The notes beneath the pieces are model-generated. The model searched no databases and was not told where the DNA came from. It saw only the letters and a list, made by a program, of their open reading frames with translations. DNA of 64,000 bases from an uncultured Eubacteriales bacterium (GTDB taxonomy: Bacteria > Bacillota > Clostridia > Oscillospirales > Oscillospiraceae). Below, piece after piece: positions 34,927 to 43,352 of this stretch. Made by a program: the position numbers and the translations under genes. Where the stretch lies: contig UROF01000004.1 of assembly GCA_900549475.1 (NCBI GenBank), forward strand, positions 62,001 through 126,000. Direction: 5' to 3'. Numbering within the stretch: position 1 is the stretch's first letter; each line of letters opens with the position of its first letter.

Positions 34927-35601
34927 TTACATTTCTTCCTTCGTTTCTTCTGAATCCGGCAGCGGGATCATCGTCCCCACACAGCGGTTGATGGGCAATC
35001 CTTCCGCATAGAACTTCGCCTCGTAGTCGGTCATAACACCCTGCGGGCCGTTTTCATGCAGATGATGGGTCACCTCGCTGAGCGTATAGCCCGCAGCAGG
35101 GAATTCCTCCAGAGAGAACTGGAACAGAGGACCATTGTCTGTCTTGAAATGGATCTCTCCACCCATTTTCAACACCTTCCGGTAGGTGGTCAGGAATCCC
35201 CGGTGGGTCAGACGCCGCTTGGCCTGTCCCTTGGGAGGCCAGGGGTCACAGAAATTGATATAGATCAGGTCCACCTCTCCGTGGGCAAAGTAATCCGGCA
35301 TCAGTGCCGCATCCCCTACCACAAAAAACACGTTCTTCAGCTCCAATGCCGCAGCCCGCTCCATAGCGATGACCATGGCATCAGGCACCTTCTCAATGGC
35401 AATAAACAGGATCTCCGGATTCTGCCGGGCCGTCTCCACAGTAAAGCGCCCCTTACCGCAGCCCAGCTCTACCCGAAGCTCCGCTGCCTCCGGCATCAGG
35501 GTCTCCCGCCACTTTCCTTTCAGTGCAAAACCGTCACGCACATGGACACAAGCACATTTTTCCATCCGGGGGATCAGATTTTTCTTCTTCCGCATCCGCA
35601 T
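34927..35601 (-). CDS. trmB: tRNA (guanosine(46)-N7)-methyltransferase TrmB
   Basis: 224 aa class I SAM methyltransferase. ELGCGKGRFTVETA binds SAM, and NFCDPWPPKGQAKRRLTH is the diagnostic TrmB motif contacting the tRNA. The C-terminal TDYEAKFYAEGLPINRC also fits. It places m7G at position 46 of tRNA variable loops. GGGAGG lies about 11 nt before the ATG. The gene lies after the MFS gene terminator and is probably transcribed alone. Confidence 0.95.
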   Translation of the reverse strand: MRMRKKKNLIPRMEKCACVHVRDGFALKGKWRETLMPEAAELRVELGCGKGRFTVETARQNPEILFIAIEKVPDAMVIAMERAAALELKNVFFVVGDAALMPDYFAHGEVDLIYINFCDPWPPKGQAKRRLTHRGFLTTYRKVLKMGGEIHFKTDNGPLFQFSLEEFPAAGYTLSEVTHHLHENGPQGVMTDYEAKFYAEGLPINRCVGTMIPLPDSEETKEEM

Positions 35602-35651
35602 AAATAAGGATACCTCCCGATTTTTCTCGGCACATCATATCATACCGGGGC

Positions 35652-35689
35652 CAAAAAGGCAAGGGTACGGCATGCCGCACCCTTGCCTT
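35652..35689 (-). terminator. Intrinsic terminator of the MFS gene
   Basis: Minus strand AAGGCAAGGGT / ACCCTTGCCTT with TTTGG after it, between the MFS stop codon and trmB. Confidence 0.85.
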
Positions 35690-35725
35690 CCGCAGGTTCT
35701 CATTCCATGCAGCCCTCCGATAGGC

Positions 35726-36949
35726 TCAGACCGGACGATCATAAACAGCCTTCACATCCGCCCGGCCCCGCCACATGACCCACCAGCACACCGCTACCAG
35801 TACCAGATTCAGAATGGTCATCGCCGCCCGGTAATCCACTACCTCCCCCAGAGCGCCCACTCCCAGGGAAAATACCAGGGAGGATAGCGACATCAGGGCG
35901 TTGAACACAGCGTTGACCTTTGCCCGCATATTGTCCGGAAGGTAATTTTGAACGCTGCTCTCCCGCAAGGTAGCACTGTTGATCCCCAGAAAGCCGCACA
36001 GCGCCCGGTTGGCCAGCATCAGAGGATAGGGCAGCCACAGCAGCAGCGCATCCATAACGCTGTAGATCTGGTAAACCAGATAGGCCAGGGAGAACCGCCG
36101 CTTTGGGGGGATGGTGAAACGGTAGTGGACCAGTCCCCCCAGGGTCCGGCCAATGAATTCCACCGTGGTGAAAAAGGCGTACATGGTCATATCCAGCCCC
36201 GGAGTGGTACGGAAATAGGCAGTGACCAAGTTGGAGGTGCCGGTGGACAGGCCCTGAGTCAGCGGCATATAGGTATAAATCCGGAGAAGGCCCTTTTCCC
36301 GGCTCAGGTAGTGGAATCCCTCCCGGAAATCCGCCAGATAATCCCGAAAAGAGAAGCGTCCGCCCCGGCCCACCGTCTCTTCCACCCGGATCTGTGTCTC
36401 CACCGTGGCCGCCAGCAGGAGCAATACCCCCTCTCCCATACAGATCACCGGCAGTCCCACGCCGGTGTACAGCACACTGGCCACCGGCGTCATCACCATG
36501 ATGACCGTAGGATAGAGCATACCGGAAACTGTATAGCCCTTTTGTGCAAATCCCGGAGGGATCAAATTGGGGTAAAGACTGTTGTACGCCAGCTGGTAAA
36601 TGGCTCCGGTGGTATTGACCAACAGGGAAAAAGCCAGATACAATCCCATCTGGAAGCTGTGAGACAGCAGGTAGACGCCCATCAGGAGATAGACGCAGCC
36701 ATTGAAATAATCCAGCCCCACGATCACCGGCTTACGCCGGAAGTTATCCAGATAAGGGGCCGCCAACACCGGGATCAGGGTGTGGGGCAGCAGGGACACA
36801 GCGCTGAATATTCCCATCAGCAGGGTACTGCCGGTATTGTCAAAGACCACAAAACTCAGAGCAAAGCTCATGGCCACACCGCCGATGGCGCTGATGACCG
36901 TTCCCAGTGTGATGATCGTAAAATTTCTTGTCCATAGTGTGCGGGGCAT
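35726..36949 (-). CDS. MFS efflux transporter
   Basis: 407 aa with about 12 membrane helices. It begins LWTRNFTIITLGTVISAIGG and carries FRRKPVIVGLDYFNG at the loop after helix 2, a DHA3-like macrolide/drug exporter pattern. Substrate is unknown. AAAGGAGGA lies before the ATG. The upstream XRE-TPR regulator on the same strand may control it through the promoter at 36980-37009. Confidence 0.83.
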   Translation of the reverse strand: MPRTLWTRNFTIITLGTVISAIGGVAMSFALSFVVFDNTGSTLLMGIFSAVSLLPHTLIPVLAAPYLDNFRRKPVIVGLDYFNGCVYLLMGVYLLSHSFQMGLYLAFSLLVNTTGAIYQLAYNSLYPNLIPPGFAQKGYTVSGMLYPTVIMVMTPVASVLYTGVGLPVICMGEGVLLLLAATVETQIRVEETVGRGGRFSFRDYLADFREGFHYLSREKGLLRIYTYMPLTQGLSTGTSNLVTAYFRTTPGLDMTMYAFFTTVEFIGRTLGGLVHYRFTIPPKRRFSLAYLVYQIYSVMDALLLWLPYPLMLANRALCGFLGINSATLRESSVQNYLPDNMRAKVNAVFNALMSLSSLVFSLGVGALGEVVDYRAAMTILNLVLVAVCWWVMWRGRADVKAVYDRPV

Positions 36950-36979
36950 GGTTTTTCCTCCTTTTTTCTCTGCCCCACC

Positions 36980-37009
36980 AGTATAGCACTAACCATTTAA
37001 TATTCACAA
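36980..37009 (-). promoter_or_regulatory. Promoter of the MFS gene
   Basis: Minus strand TTGTGA (37004-37009), 18-nt spacer, TATACT (36980-36985). Confidence 0.65.
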
Positions 37010-37053
37010 TTCGGTTGTTTTGAGAAAATTTCTCCAGACTCTATTGCTTAAAG

Positions 37054-38244
37054 CTATATTTTACGTTCCTTGTAGGAAAACTCCTTCATCAACAGGTAGG
37101 CCTCCTTGTACCGGCGCTGTGCCTCCAGCGCCTCTAACAAAAACGGCAGATGGAACCTGGCATAGCCCTCCCCCAGCTCTTTCTCCGCCTGGGTATAGAT
37201 CTCACGCGCCATAGCGGCATAGCTCTCCTGTCTGACATAGTCCGGATGATCCAGACGGTACGCTACCAGATCCAGGATCGTTCCCACCGCCGGGCTGCTG
37301 TCACGATCTTCGTTGCTTCCATACGCTTTATCCAAAGCTTTCCTGGCTTCCTCCAGCCGGCCCGCCCGCTCCAGGGCAATGGCCAGCTTATGCCAATACC
37401 ACAGGTCCTCCCGGGGAGAGGCCTCCAGCAATGCCAGGGCCTCCTGGTCCATCCCCCACTCCAGATAGGTGGCGGCAATGTTGTAGTCGATGGTAGCCAG
37501 CAGCTCCGTCTGGCCCAACTCTTTCCCCAAACGCCTGGCGATCTGGTAGCTCTCCTCCATCAAACGTGGATGGCCAATGGCACTGTAGCTGTTCCCCAGA
37601 AACAGCTGGGCCAGCAGCATGAGATTGGGCCGCCCTTCCTCAGCGGCCTGGTCATACCCCCGCTGCAGCACCGCAATAGCCTCTGTGTACCGCCCCCGCT
37701 GGATATAGTGGCTGCCTACCGCCACGGTGTAGAAGGCACCTGCCCCCAGCCGCAGGAGAGGCTGCGCATCCTGGTCACGGCCGCAGGCCAGACGGCAAAG
37801 GAGGTAAAGAGGGTACTGCCGCCGGTCCATTACCGCAGAAAAGGGCTCCACCTGCTCCAGCAGTTCCGCCTTGACTTCCTCCCCAGTCCCCGCTTTCAGC
37901 AGCAGAAGATCCAGCATCCAAGGGGAGCGCAGGCACCGCTCCTCCTTCTCTTCCAGCTCCGCCAGGGTCTGTCGGAACAGCTCCTCTCTCTCCCGGCCTG
38001 CCAGCAGCTCCTGATAGAGAACGTCTATCCGGGCCCCGGCCCAAGCGAGAAAAGCCTCATCTATCTCAAAATCCACGCCCAGCCGATGCAGCAGGGGAAG
38101 CACCACATCCTCCCCTGCCTCAGCCTTGCCCTGTTCGATCTTACTGAGGTAGCTCACCGCACAGATCCCCCGGCACAGCCCCTCCTGGGAGTAGTTCTGC
38201 CGCAGCCGTTCCCTGCGGATCAATACGCCAACAAACGCCTCCAT
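37054..38244 (-). CDS. XRE-family regulator with TPR repeats (RNPP/PlcR-like)
   Basis: 396 aa. Residues about 7-65 are a Cro/CI helix-turn-helix (RERLRQNYSQEGLCRGICAV, SYLSKIEQGK). The rest is helical and contains several TPR-like units, for example GRYTEAIAVLQRGYDQAAEEG, YLEWGMDQEALALLEASP and GRLEEARKALDKAYG. This layout is shared with peptide-sensing RNPP regulators. No pheromone precursor gene is visible nearby. It lies upstream of the MFS gene on the same strand. AAGGAGGGG lies before the ATG and the transcript leader is very short. Confidence 0.82.
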   Translation of the reverse strand: MEAFVGVLIRRERLRQNYSQEGLCRGICAVSYLSKIEQGKAEAGEDVVLPLLHRLGVDFEIDEAFLAWAGARIDVLYQELLAGREREELFRQTLAELEEKEERCLRSPWMLDLLLLKAGTGEEVKAELLEQVEPFSAVMDRRQYPLYLLCRLACGRDQDAQPLLRLGAGAFYTVAVGSHYIQRGRYTEAIAVLQRGYDQAAEEGRPNLMLLAQLFLGNSYSAIGHPRLMEESYQIARRLGKELGQTELLATIDYNIAATYLEWGMDQEALALLEASPREDLWYWHKLAIALERAGRLEEARKALDKAYGSNEDRDSSPAVGTILDLVAYRLDHPDYVRQESYAAMAREIYTQAEKELGEGYARFHLPFLLEALEAQRRYKEAYLLMKEFSYKERKI

Positions 38245-38267
38245 ACGCTCTCCCCTCCTTTTTCCTT

Positions 38268-38296
38268 ATTGTACCGCCGGGAAAGACGCAAGACAA
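38268..38296 (-). promoter_or_regulatory. Promoter of the XRE-TPR regulator
   Basis: Minus strand TTGTCT (38291-38296), 17-nt spacer, TACAAT (38268-38273), giving a leader of under 20 nt. Confidence 0.65.
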
Positions 38297-38337
38297 GAGC
38301 GCTCCCCAGTCCTCCCGGTCGTCTGTTATAAAATTTC

Positions 38338-38366
38338 TTTACCAACCACAAGTTTTGTGTTACAAT
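38338..38366 (+). promoter_or_regulatory. Probable promoter of the cytidylate-kinase-like gene
   Basis: TTTACC (38338-38343), 17-nt spacer, TACAAT (38361-38366). Between it and the gene, ACAGCGCG occurs twice (about 38383 and 38410), a possible regulator site. Confidence 0.5.
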
Positions 38367-38437
38367 TCGTCTATCTATACAACAGCGCGAATATTGTTAA
38401 TCGAATACCACAGCGCGTAAGAAAAGGAGGATAAGCT

Positions 38438-39058
38438 ATGGCGAACTGTATCATCACCATCGGCCGCCAGTGCGGCAGCGGCGGCCACACCATCGGCAAA
38501 CTGGTAGCCCAGCGGTTGGAACTGGCTTTTTACGACAAGGAGATCGTAGAGCTGGTGGCAGCCAAAACCAAGCTGTCGCCAGAGTTTATCCGTTCCCATG
38601 GCGAGTACTTTAATGGCGGCGCTCTGGGCCACATTATCGGCTATGGCACCCGGTTCGATTCCAACGCCAAAACCGGCAGCTCCCTGACCGACCATCTTCA
38701 CAATGTACAATCGGAGATCATTCTGGAAGAGGCGGCCAAAGGGCCCTGCGTCATTGTAGGCCGCTGCGCTGACCATGTGCTGGCAGGTAAATTCCCTACC
38801 CTGAATATTTTTATCCACTCTGACATGCCCTACAAGGTAGAGCGCTCCATTGCAGAGCACGGCCTGGACCGGGAAAAAGCCGCCGCGATCCTCACCCGCC
38901 GGGACAAGGCCAGAGCCCATCACTACCGGTTCTATACCGACCAGAAGTGGGGCGATGTCCGCAATTACGATCTGTGTCTGGACAGCGGCAAACTGGGAGT
39001 GGAGACCTGTGTCTCCATCATTGTTGACACCTACCGCCTGCTCCAACATAAAGCATAA
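38438..39058 (+). CDS. Cytidylate kinase-like family protein
   Basis: 206 aa P-loop kinase-like protein. The N-terminal ITIGRQCGSGGHTIGKLVAQRL is a P-loop variant, followed by AFYDKEIVELVA and the regions CVIVGRCADHVLAG and LTRRDKARAHHYRFYTDQKWG (about 150-170). It belongs to the cytidylate-kinase-like family (PF13189) common in Clostridia, whose substrate is unproved; it is not the housekeeping CMP kinase. AAAAGGAGG lies before the ATG. Confidence 0.88.
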   Translation: MANCIITIGRQCGSGGHTIGKLVAQRLELAFYDKEIVELVAAKTKLSPEFIRSHGEYFNGGALGHIIGYGTRFDSNAKTGSSLTDHLHNVQSEIILEEAAKGPCVIVGRCADHVLAGKFPTLNIFIHSDMPYKVERSIAEHGLDREKAAAILTRRDKARAHHYRFYTDQKWGDVRNYDLCLDSGKLGVETCVSIIVDTYRLLQHKA

Positions 39059-39060
39059 CA

Positions 39061-39106
39061 AAACCACCCCGCCGGAATTTCACGTTTCCGGCGGGGTGGT
39101 TCTTAA
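39061..39106. terminator. Bidirectional intrinsic terminator
   Basis: AACCACCCCGCCGGAA / TTCCGGCGGGGTGGTT between the convergent kinase-like and FAD oxidoreductase genes. Confidence 0.92.
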
Positions 39107-39136
39107 TTTACCAATAGCAAATATGGGATCGGAACA

Positions 39137-40546
39137 TCAGCGTGCGGACAGCTCCTCCTCCGCCAGCTTGCGGCCCATGAGCACACCCATGACGGAAGCC
39201 ATCATCAGGCCACGGGTCCAGCCGCTGGAATCGCCCAGGCAGTGGAGTCCCTTCACATTGGTGTTGAAATCTTCATCCATCTTCACCCGGTTGGAGTAGA
39301 ACTTCAGCTCCGGGGAGTAGAGCAGGGTCTCCGTGGCGGCAAAGCCGGGGACTACCTGGTCCATAGCCTGGATGAAATTGATGATGTTGATCATGGCTCG
39401 ATAGGGCATAGCAGCGGTGATATCTCCCGCCACCGCATCGGGCAGGGTGGGCCGCAGATTGGAAAACGCCAGCTCCTTGGGCCATGTCCGCTTGCCGTCC
39501 AAGATATCGCCGAAGCGCTGGACGAGAATATGACCGGCTCCCAGCATGTTGGTCAGCTCTCCCACCTTCTGCGCATAGGCAATAGGCTGATTGAAGGGAT
39601 AGGAGAAGTTGTGGCTGCAGAGGATGGCCAGGTTGGTGTTGTCGCTCTTGAGCTCTTTATAGCTGTGGCCGTTGACCACTGCCAGATCGTTGTCATAGTT
39701 CTCCTGGCTGACAAAGCCGCCGGGATTCTGGCAGAAAGTGCGGACCTTGTTCTTGAAGGGCTTGGGATAACCCACCAGCTTGGACTCGTAGAGCACCCGG
39801 TTCACCGTCTCCATGACCTCGTTGCGGACCTCCACCCGGACACCGATATCCACCGTGCCGGGCTGATGGGCGATGTTGTGCTCGGCGCAGAGACTCTCCA
39901 GCCAATCCGCTCCGCGGCGGCCGGTGGCAATGATGGTGTGCTCCGCCAGGATCTCCTGTTCCTCCCTGCCATTGGTGATGCATACGCCCTTGCAGACATC
40001 CCCATCCAAAATCAGATTGGTGCACTCATAGCCGAACATCAGCTCCACACCATTGCGGATAAGGTACTGCTCGATGGCGTAGTACAGATCCTGAGCCTTC
40101 TCTGTCCCCAAGTGGCGAATGGGGCAGTCCACCAGTTTCAGTCCTGCCTGAATGGCCCGCTTGCGAATGGCCTTGACCTCCTCGGTATTGCCCAGGCCTT
40201 CCACATGGGTATCCGCGCCGAACTCCAGGTAGATCTGATCGGTATAGTCGATGGTCTCCTGGGCCAGGTCCGCACCGATCAGCGTGGGCAGATCGCCGCC
40301 CACCTCATAGCTCAGGGACAGCTTGCCGTCGGAAAAGGCACCAGCACCGGAAAAACCAGTGGTGATATGGCAGTAGGGCTTGCAGTTGACACACTGCTTG
40401 GTCTTGCTCTTGGGGCAGTGGCGATCCTCCACCGCCTTTCCCTTCTCTACGATCAGGATGTTCTGCTTGCTGCCCTTTTTCAGCATCTCAATGGCGGTAA
40501 AAATACCGGCAGGACCGGCACCGATGATGACAATGTCCTTCTTCAT
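39137..40546 (-). CDS. FAD-dependent oxidoreductase (COG2509 type)
   Basis: 469 aa. The Rossmann dinucleotide site is KDIVIIGAGPAGIFTAIEM at the N-terminus, and a GLHCLGDSSGWTRGLMMASVMG C-terminal FAD motif is present (residues about 435-456). Cysteines in RHCPKSKTKQCVNCKPYC (residues about 43-60) may bind a metal or cluster. The family is widespread in Clostridia and uncharacterised; it resembles BFIT/geranylgeranyl-reductase-like flavoproteins. It has its own promoter and a structured leader. GAGGAGG lies before the ATG. Confidence 0.83.
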   Translation of the reverse strand: MKKDIVIIGAGPAGIFTAIEMLKKGSKQNILIVEKGKAVEDRHCPKSKTKQCVNCKPYCHITTGFSGAGAFSDGKLSLSYEVGGDLPTLIGADLAQETIDYTDQIYLEFGADTHVEGLGNTEEVKAIRKRAIQAGLKLVDCPIRHLGTEKAQDLYYAIEQYLIRNGVELMFGYECTNLILDGDVCKGVCITNGREEQEILAEHTIIATGRRGADWLESLCAEHNIAHQPGTVDIGVRVEVRNEVMETVNRVLYESKLVGYPKPFKNKVRTFCQNPGGFVSQENYDNDLAVVNGHSYKELKSDNTNLAILCSHNFSYPFNQPIAYAQKVGELTNMLGAGHILVQRFGDILDGKRTWPKELAFSNLRPTLPDAVAGDITAAMPYRAMINIINFIQAMDQVVPGFAATETLLYSPELKFYSNRVKMDEDFNTNVKGLHCLGDSSGWTRGLMMASVMGVLMGRKLAEEELSAR

Positions 40547-40587
40547 AGTGGAACCTCCTCATAGTCTGTTGGGTAAGGCTGGATTCA

Positions 40588-40713
40588 GACCGCAAAAAAA
40601 CCACCCAGCACAATCTGCGGCAGACATCCTCACAGGATAAAAACTGCCGCGGGGTCAGGCGGTCGGTGGATCATCTCCTCTTATCATGTCATATCTCATG
40701 GCAGATTGACACA
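40588..40713 (-). ncRNA. Structured leader, candidate transcription attenuator of the FAD oxidoreductase
   Basis: The minus-strand leader has a strong hairpin (CGCGGCAG / CTGCCGC core, at 40615-40652) enclosed by CCACC (40665-40669) and GGTGG (40601-40605), followed by seven U: a terminator-like fold. An exclusive alternative pairs GACCGC (40659-40664) with GCGGTC (40588-40593) after the U tract. I could not match it to a known riboswitch class. Confidence 0.6.
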
Positions 40714-40719
40714 TTCTGT

Positions 40720-40748
40720 AGTATATCTGTTTTCCTTTCCGTTGTCAA
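40720..40748 (-). promoter_or_regulatory. Sigma-A promoter of the FAD oxidoreductase
   Basis: Minus strand TTGACA (40743-40748), 17-nt spacer, TATACT (40720-40725). Confidence 0.8.
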
Positions 40749-40758
40749 GTCTTTACGC

Positions 40759-40796
40759 AAAAAAACCTGCCGCAAATAGATTGCGGCAGGTTTTTC
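40759..40796 (-). terminator. Terminator of the second peptide ABC operon
   Basis: CCTGCCGCAA / TTGCGGCAGG with A and T tracts on both sides, 7 nt after the small membrane protein gene. Confidence 0.9.
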
Positions 40797-40802
40797 ATTC
40801 TT

Positions 40803-41111
40803 TCAGGTCCACAGAGCCAGCATGGCCACGATCAGCAGCACAGCAGCCAGGATATAGATTCCGCCAATCAACAGGCCAGCCCGCAGGGCGGCAAAAATAT
40901 AAACTTTCCGGTCCTCAGAGGACATCTCATCCCTTGAAGGTTCCCAGGGACGGGACACAGGCTCCTCCTGTTCCGGCTCCGGAGACGGAGTGACAGCCGG
41001 TTTATGAACCGTATCCCAGTGCCGGGGCAGGATCAGGCGCGGCCGCTCCAGACCGCTCATGTCGGCGATGGTACGTCCATCGTCGTCGTCATAGACACGT
41101 TTGCGCCCCAT
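40803..41111 (-). CDS. Small membrane protein at the end of a peptide ABC operon
   Basis: 102 aa. An acidic, Pro/Glu-rich cytoplasmic part (MGRKRVYDDDDGRTI, then PSPEPEQEEPVSRPW) is followed by one or two C-terminal membrane helices (GLLIGGIYILAAVLLIVAMLALW). I do not recognise a family. It starts 3 nt after the ATPase stop, with only a weak AAG-type ribosome site inside that gene, so its translation is probably coupled. It is the last gene of the transporter operon and may attach to the transporter, which is inference. Confidence 0.7.
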   Translation of the reverse strand: MGRKRVYDDDDGRTIADMSGLERPRLILPRHWDTVHKPAVTPSPEPEQEEPVSRPWEPSRDEMSSEDRKVYIFAALRAGLLIGGIYILAAVLLIVAMLALWT

Positions 41112-41114
41112 AGC

Positions 41115-42173
41115 TTACTTGTCGTAGAGGTGGCAGACCACATAGTGGCCCGGCTCGATCTCCTTCTGCTCCGGCGCCTCCACCTTGCAGCGCTCCATGC
41201 AGTTGGCGCAGCGGGTGTGGAACTTACAGCCGGAGGGCGGATTTGCCGGGGAAGGAATGGAGCCTTCCAGCACGATGCGGTTCATCTTCGCATCAGGATC
41301 GGGGATGGGAATGGCGGAGAACAGGGCCTTGGTATAGGGGTGGAGAGGATTGCGGAAGATGTCTGCCGTAGCACCGTACTCCACCAGGTTGCCCAGGTAC
41401 ATAACACCCACTGTGTCGGAGATGTGCTCCACCACGCTCAGGTCGTGGGAGATGAAGAGATAGGTCAGGTTGTATTTCTCCTGGAGCTCCCGGAGAAGGT
41501 TGATGATCTGGGCCTGGATAGATACATCCAGAGCGGACACAGGTTCATCGCAGACCACGAACTCGGGGTTCAGGGCCAGAGCCCGGGCAATACAGATACG
41601 CTGACGCTGGCCGCCGGAGAACTCATGGGGATAGCGGTCCTTGTGGAAAGGCTGGAGGCCGCAGTTGTCCATGACCTGGTCGATATAGTCATTGAACTCC
41701 TCCTTGGGCACCAGATTGTGCTCCCGGACCGCCTCGCCGATGATCTCGCCTACCGGCAGACGGGGAGACAAAGAGGAGAAGGGGTCCTGGAAGATGATCT
41801 GCATCTTGGTCCGCAGGGAGCGCATCTCCTTGGGGCTGAGGTCATAGACCTCCTGCCCGTTGAACAGCACCTGACCGCCGGTCTTGTCACCGGACAGGCG
41901 CAGGATGGTCCGTCCAGCAGTGGTCTTGCCGCAGCCGGACTCACCTACCAGACCCATCGTGGTACCCCGCTTGAGGTTGAAGGTGATACCGTCAACAGCC
42001 CGGACATAGCCCACTGTCTTGGACACCATGCCGCCCTTGATGGGGAAGTACTTCTTCAGCTTGTTGACCATGAGGATATACTGGGGATCATAGGTCACCG
42101 GGGTAAAGGTGTTATCAATTACCAGATTTCCGGTTTTCTTTTCCTCGGATACCTTATTTCCTGCCTTCGCCAT
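41115..42173 (-). CDS. Oligopeptide ABC transporter ATP-binding protein (OppF-like), second system
   Basis: 352 aa. Walker A GESGCGKTTAGRTIL, canonical signature EFSGGQRQRICIARAL, Walker B FVVCDEPVSALDVS and the C-terminal CKFHTRCANCMERC cysteine motif. The N-terminal extension of about 30 residues is longer than usual. The start overlaps the partner ATPase stop by one base (TAATG). It pairs with the preceding ATPase to power the permeases encoded upstream. Confidence 0.93.
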   Translation of the reverse strand: MAKAGNKVSEEKKTGNLVIDNTFTPVTYDPQYILMVNKLKKYFPIKGGMVSKTVGYVRAVDGITFNLKRGTTMGLVGESGCGKTTAGRTILRLSGDKTGGQVLFNGQEVYDLSPKEMRSLRTKMQIIFQDPFSSLSPRLPVGEIIGEAVREHNLVPKEEFNDYIDQVMDNCGLQPFHKDRYPHEFSGGQRQRICIARALALNPEFVVCDEPVSALDVSIQAQIINLLRELQEKYNLTYLFISHDLSVVEHISDTVGVMYLGNLVEYGATADIFRNPLHPYTKALFSAIPIPDPDAKMNRIVLEGSIPSPANPPSGCKFHTRCANCMERCKVEAPEQKEIEPGHYVVCHLYDK

Positions 42174-43336
42174 TAACGCTCACCTCCCTTGTCGGTCATA
42201 TTCTTGTCATAGTAGCGGTAGCAGCTCACCTTGTGGGTGGGGCTGAGACTGATCTCATGGGGATATTCCCCTTCGCAGCCCGCCACGCACATCTCGCAGC
42301 GGTCTTTGAAATAGCAGTAGTTAGGCATATTGATGGGGTTAGGCACCTTGCCGGGGATAGAGTAGAGCTTATCCACCTGCTTGCCCACCACAGGCTTGGA
42401 GGCCATCAAGCCAATGGTGTAGGGGTGAGAGGGGTTGTGGAAGATCTCCTCCACGGTACCCTTCTCCACCACGCGGCCAGCGTACATGACCACCACGTAG
42501 TCAGCCATCTCCGCAATAACGCCCAGGTCGTGGGTGATGAACATAATGGAGGAGTTGATCTTATCCTTCAGGCTCCGCAGCAGATCCAGCACCTGGGCCT
42601 GGATGGTCACATCCAGAGCGGTGGTAGGTTCGTCAGCAATGATCAGGCGGGGACTGCAGGCCAGAGCCATAGCGATCATGACACGCTGGCGCATACCACC
42701 GGAGAGCTCATGGGGATACATTCTGTAGACGCCCTCACTGTTCGCGATGCCCACCATCTCCAAAAGCTCAATGGTGCGCTCCTTGATCTGCTCCTTGGTC
42801 TTTCCCTCGCCGTGGTGGAGCTCAATCACCTCGTCCACCTGGTCACCGATGCGGAACACCGGGTTCAGGCTGGTCATAGGCTCCTGGAAAATCATGGACA
42901 TAAAATTGCCCCGGAGATGCTGCATCTTCTCGTTGGGCATCTTGGTGACGTCGTAGGCCTTATCGCCCAGATTCAGACGAATCGCGCCCTCCACCACCTG
43001 ACCCTGAGGCCGCTGGAGCAGCTGCATCAGAGAGAGGCTGGTGACGGACTTTCCACATCCGGACTCGCCCACCACGCCCACGGTCTTGCCAATAGGTACG
43101 TCGAAGGACACACCGTCCACCGCCTTTACCGTACCGGCATCGGTGAAAAAGTAGGTGTGGAGATTATCAAACTCCACCGCGTTGTTGGGGTCCCGCATCT
43201 CGGTAAGATACTCGGACTCCGGAACATTCTTACGCTTGCGCTGTTTTTCAAATTCATTGGTGATCTTGCGGTTCTCCTTAGAGATCCGCCGCGCCTCCCG
43301 GCCAGAGAGGTAGCCTTCCGCTTTTTTCTTTGCCAT
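42173..43336 (-). CDS. Oligopeptide ABC transporter ATP-binding protein (OppD-like), second system
   Basis: 387 aa. Walker A GESGCGKSVTSLSLM, signature ELSGGMRQRVMIA, Walker B RLIIADEPTTALDVT and C-terminal cysteines in CYFKDRCEMCVAGC. The basic N-terminal extension of about 50 residues (KKKAEGYLSGREARRISKEN) is longer than in the first system. It is the fourth gene of the operon, 16 nt after the permease. Confidence 0.93.
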   Translation of the reverse strand: MAKKKAEGYLSGREARRISKENRKITNEFEKQRKRKNVPESEYLTEMRDPNNAVEFDNLHTYFFTDAGTVKAVDGVSFDVPIGKTVGVVGESGCGKSVTSLSLMQLLQRPQGQVVEGAIRLNLGDKAYDVTKMPNEKMQHLRGNFMSMIFQEPMTSLNPVFRIGDQVDEVIELHHGEGKTKEQIKERTIELLEMVGIANSEGVYRMYPHELSGGMRQRVMIAMALACSPRLIIADEPTTALDVTIQAQVLDLLRSLKDKINSSIMFITHDLGVIAEMADYVVVMYAGRVVEKGTVEEIFHNPSHPYTIGLMASKPVVGKQVDKLYSIPGKVPNPINMPNYCYFKDRCEMCVAGCEGEYPHEISLSPTHKVSCYRYYDKNMTDKGGER

Positions 43337-43352
43337 ATGTCTCTCTCCTCCC

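Noticed and set aside
40588..40713. Assignment of the FAD oxidoreductase leader to the THF or ZTP riboswitch class
   Set aside because: A CCGCCTG segment is suggestive, but the other conserved parts of those classes were not found.
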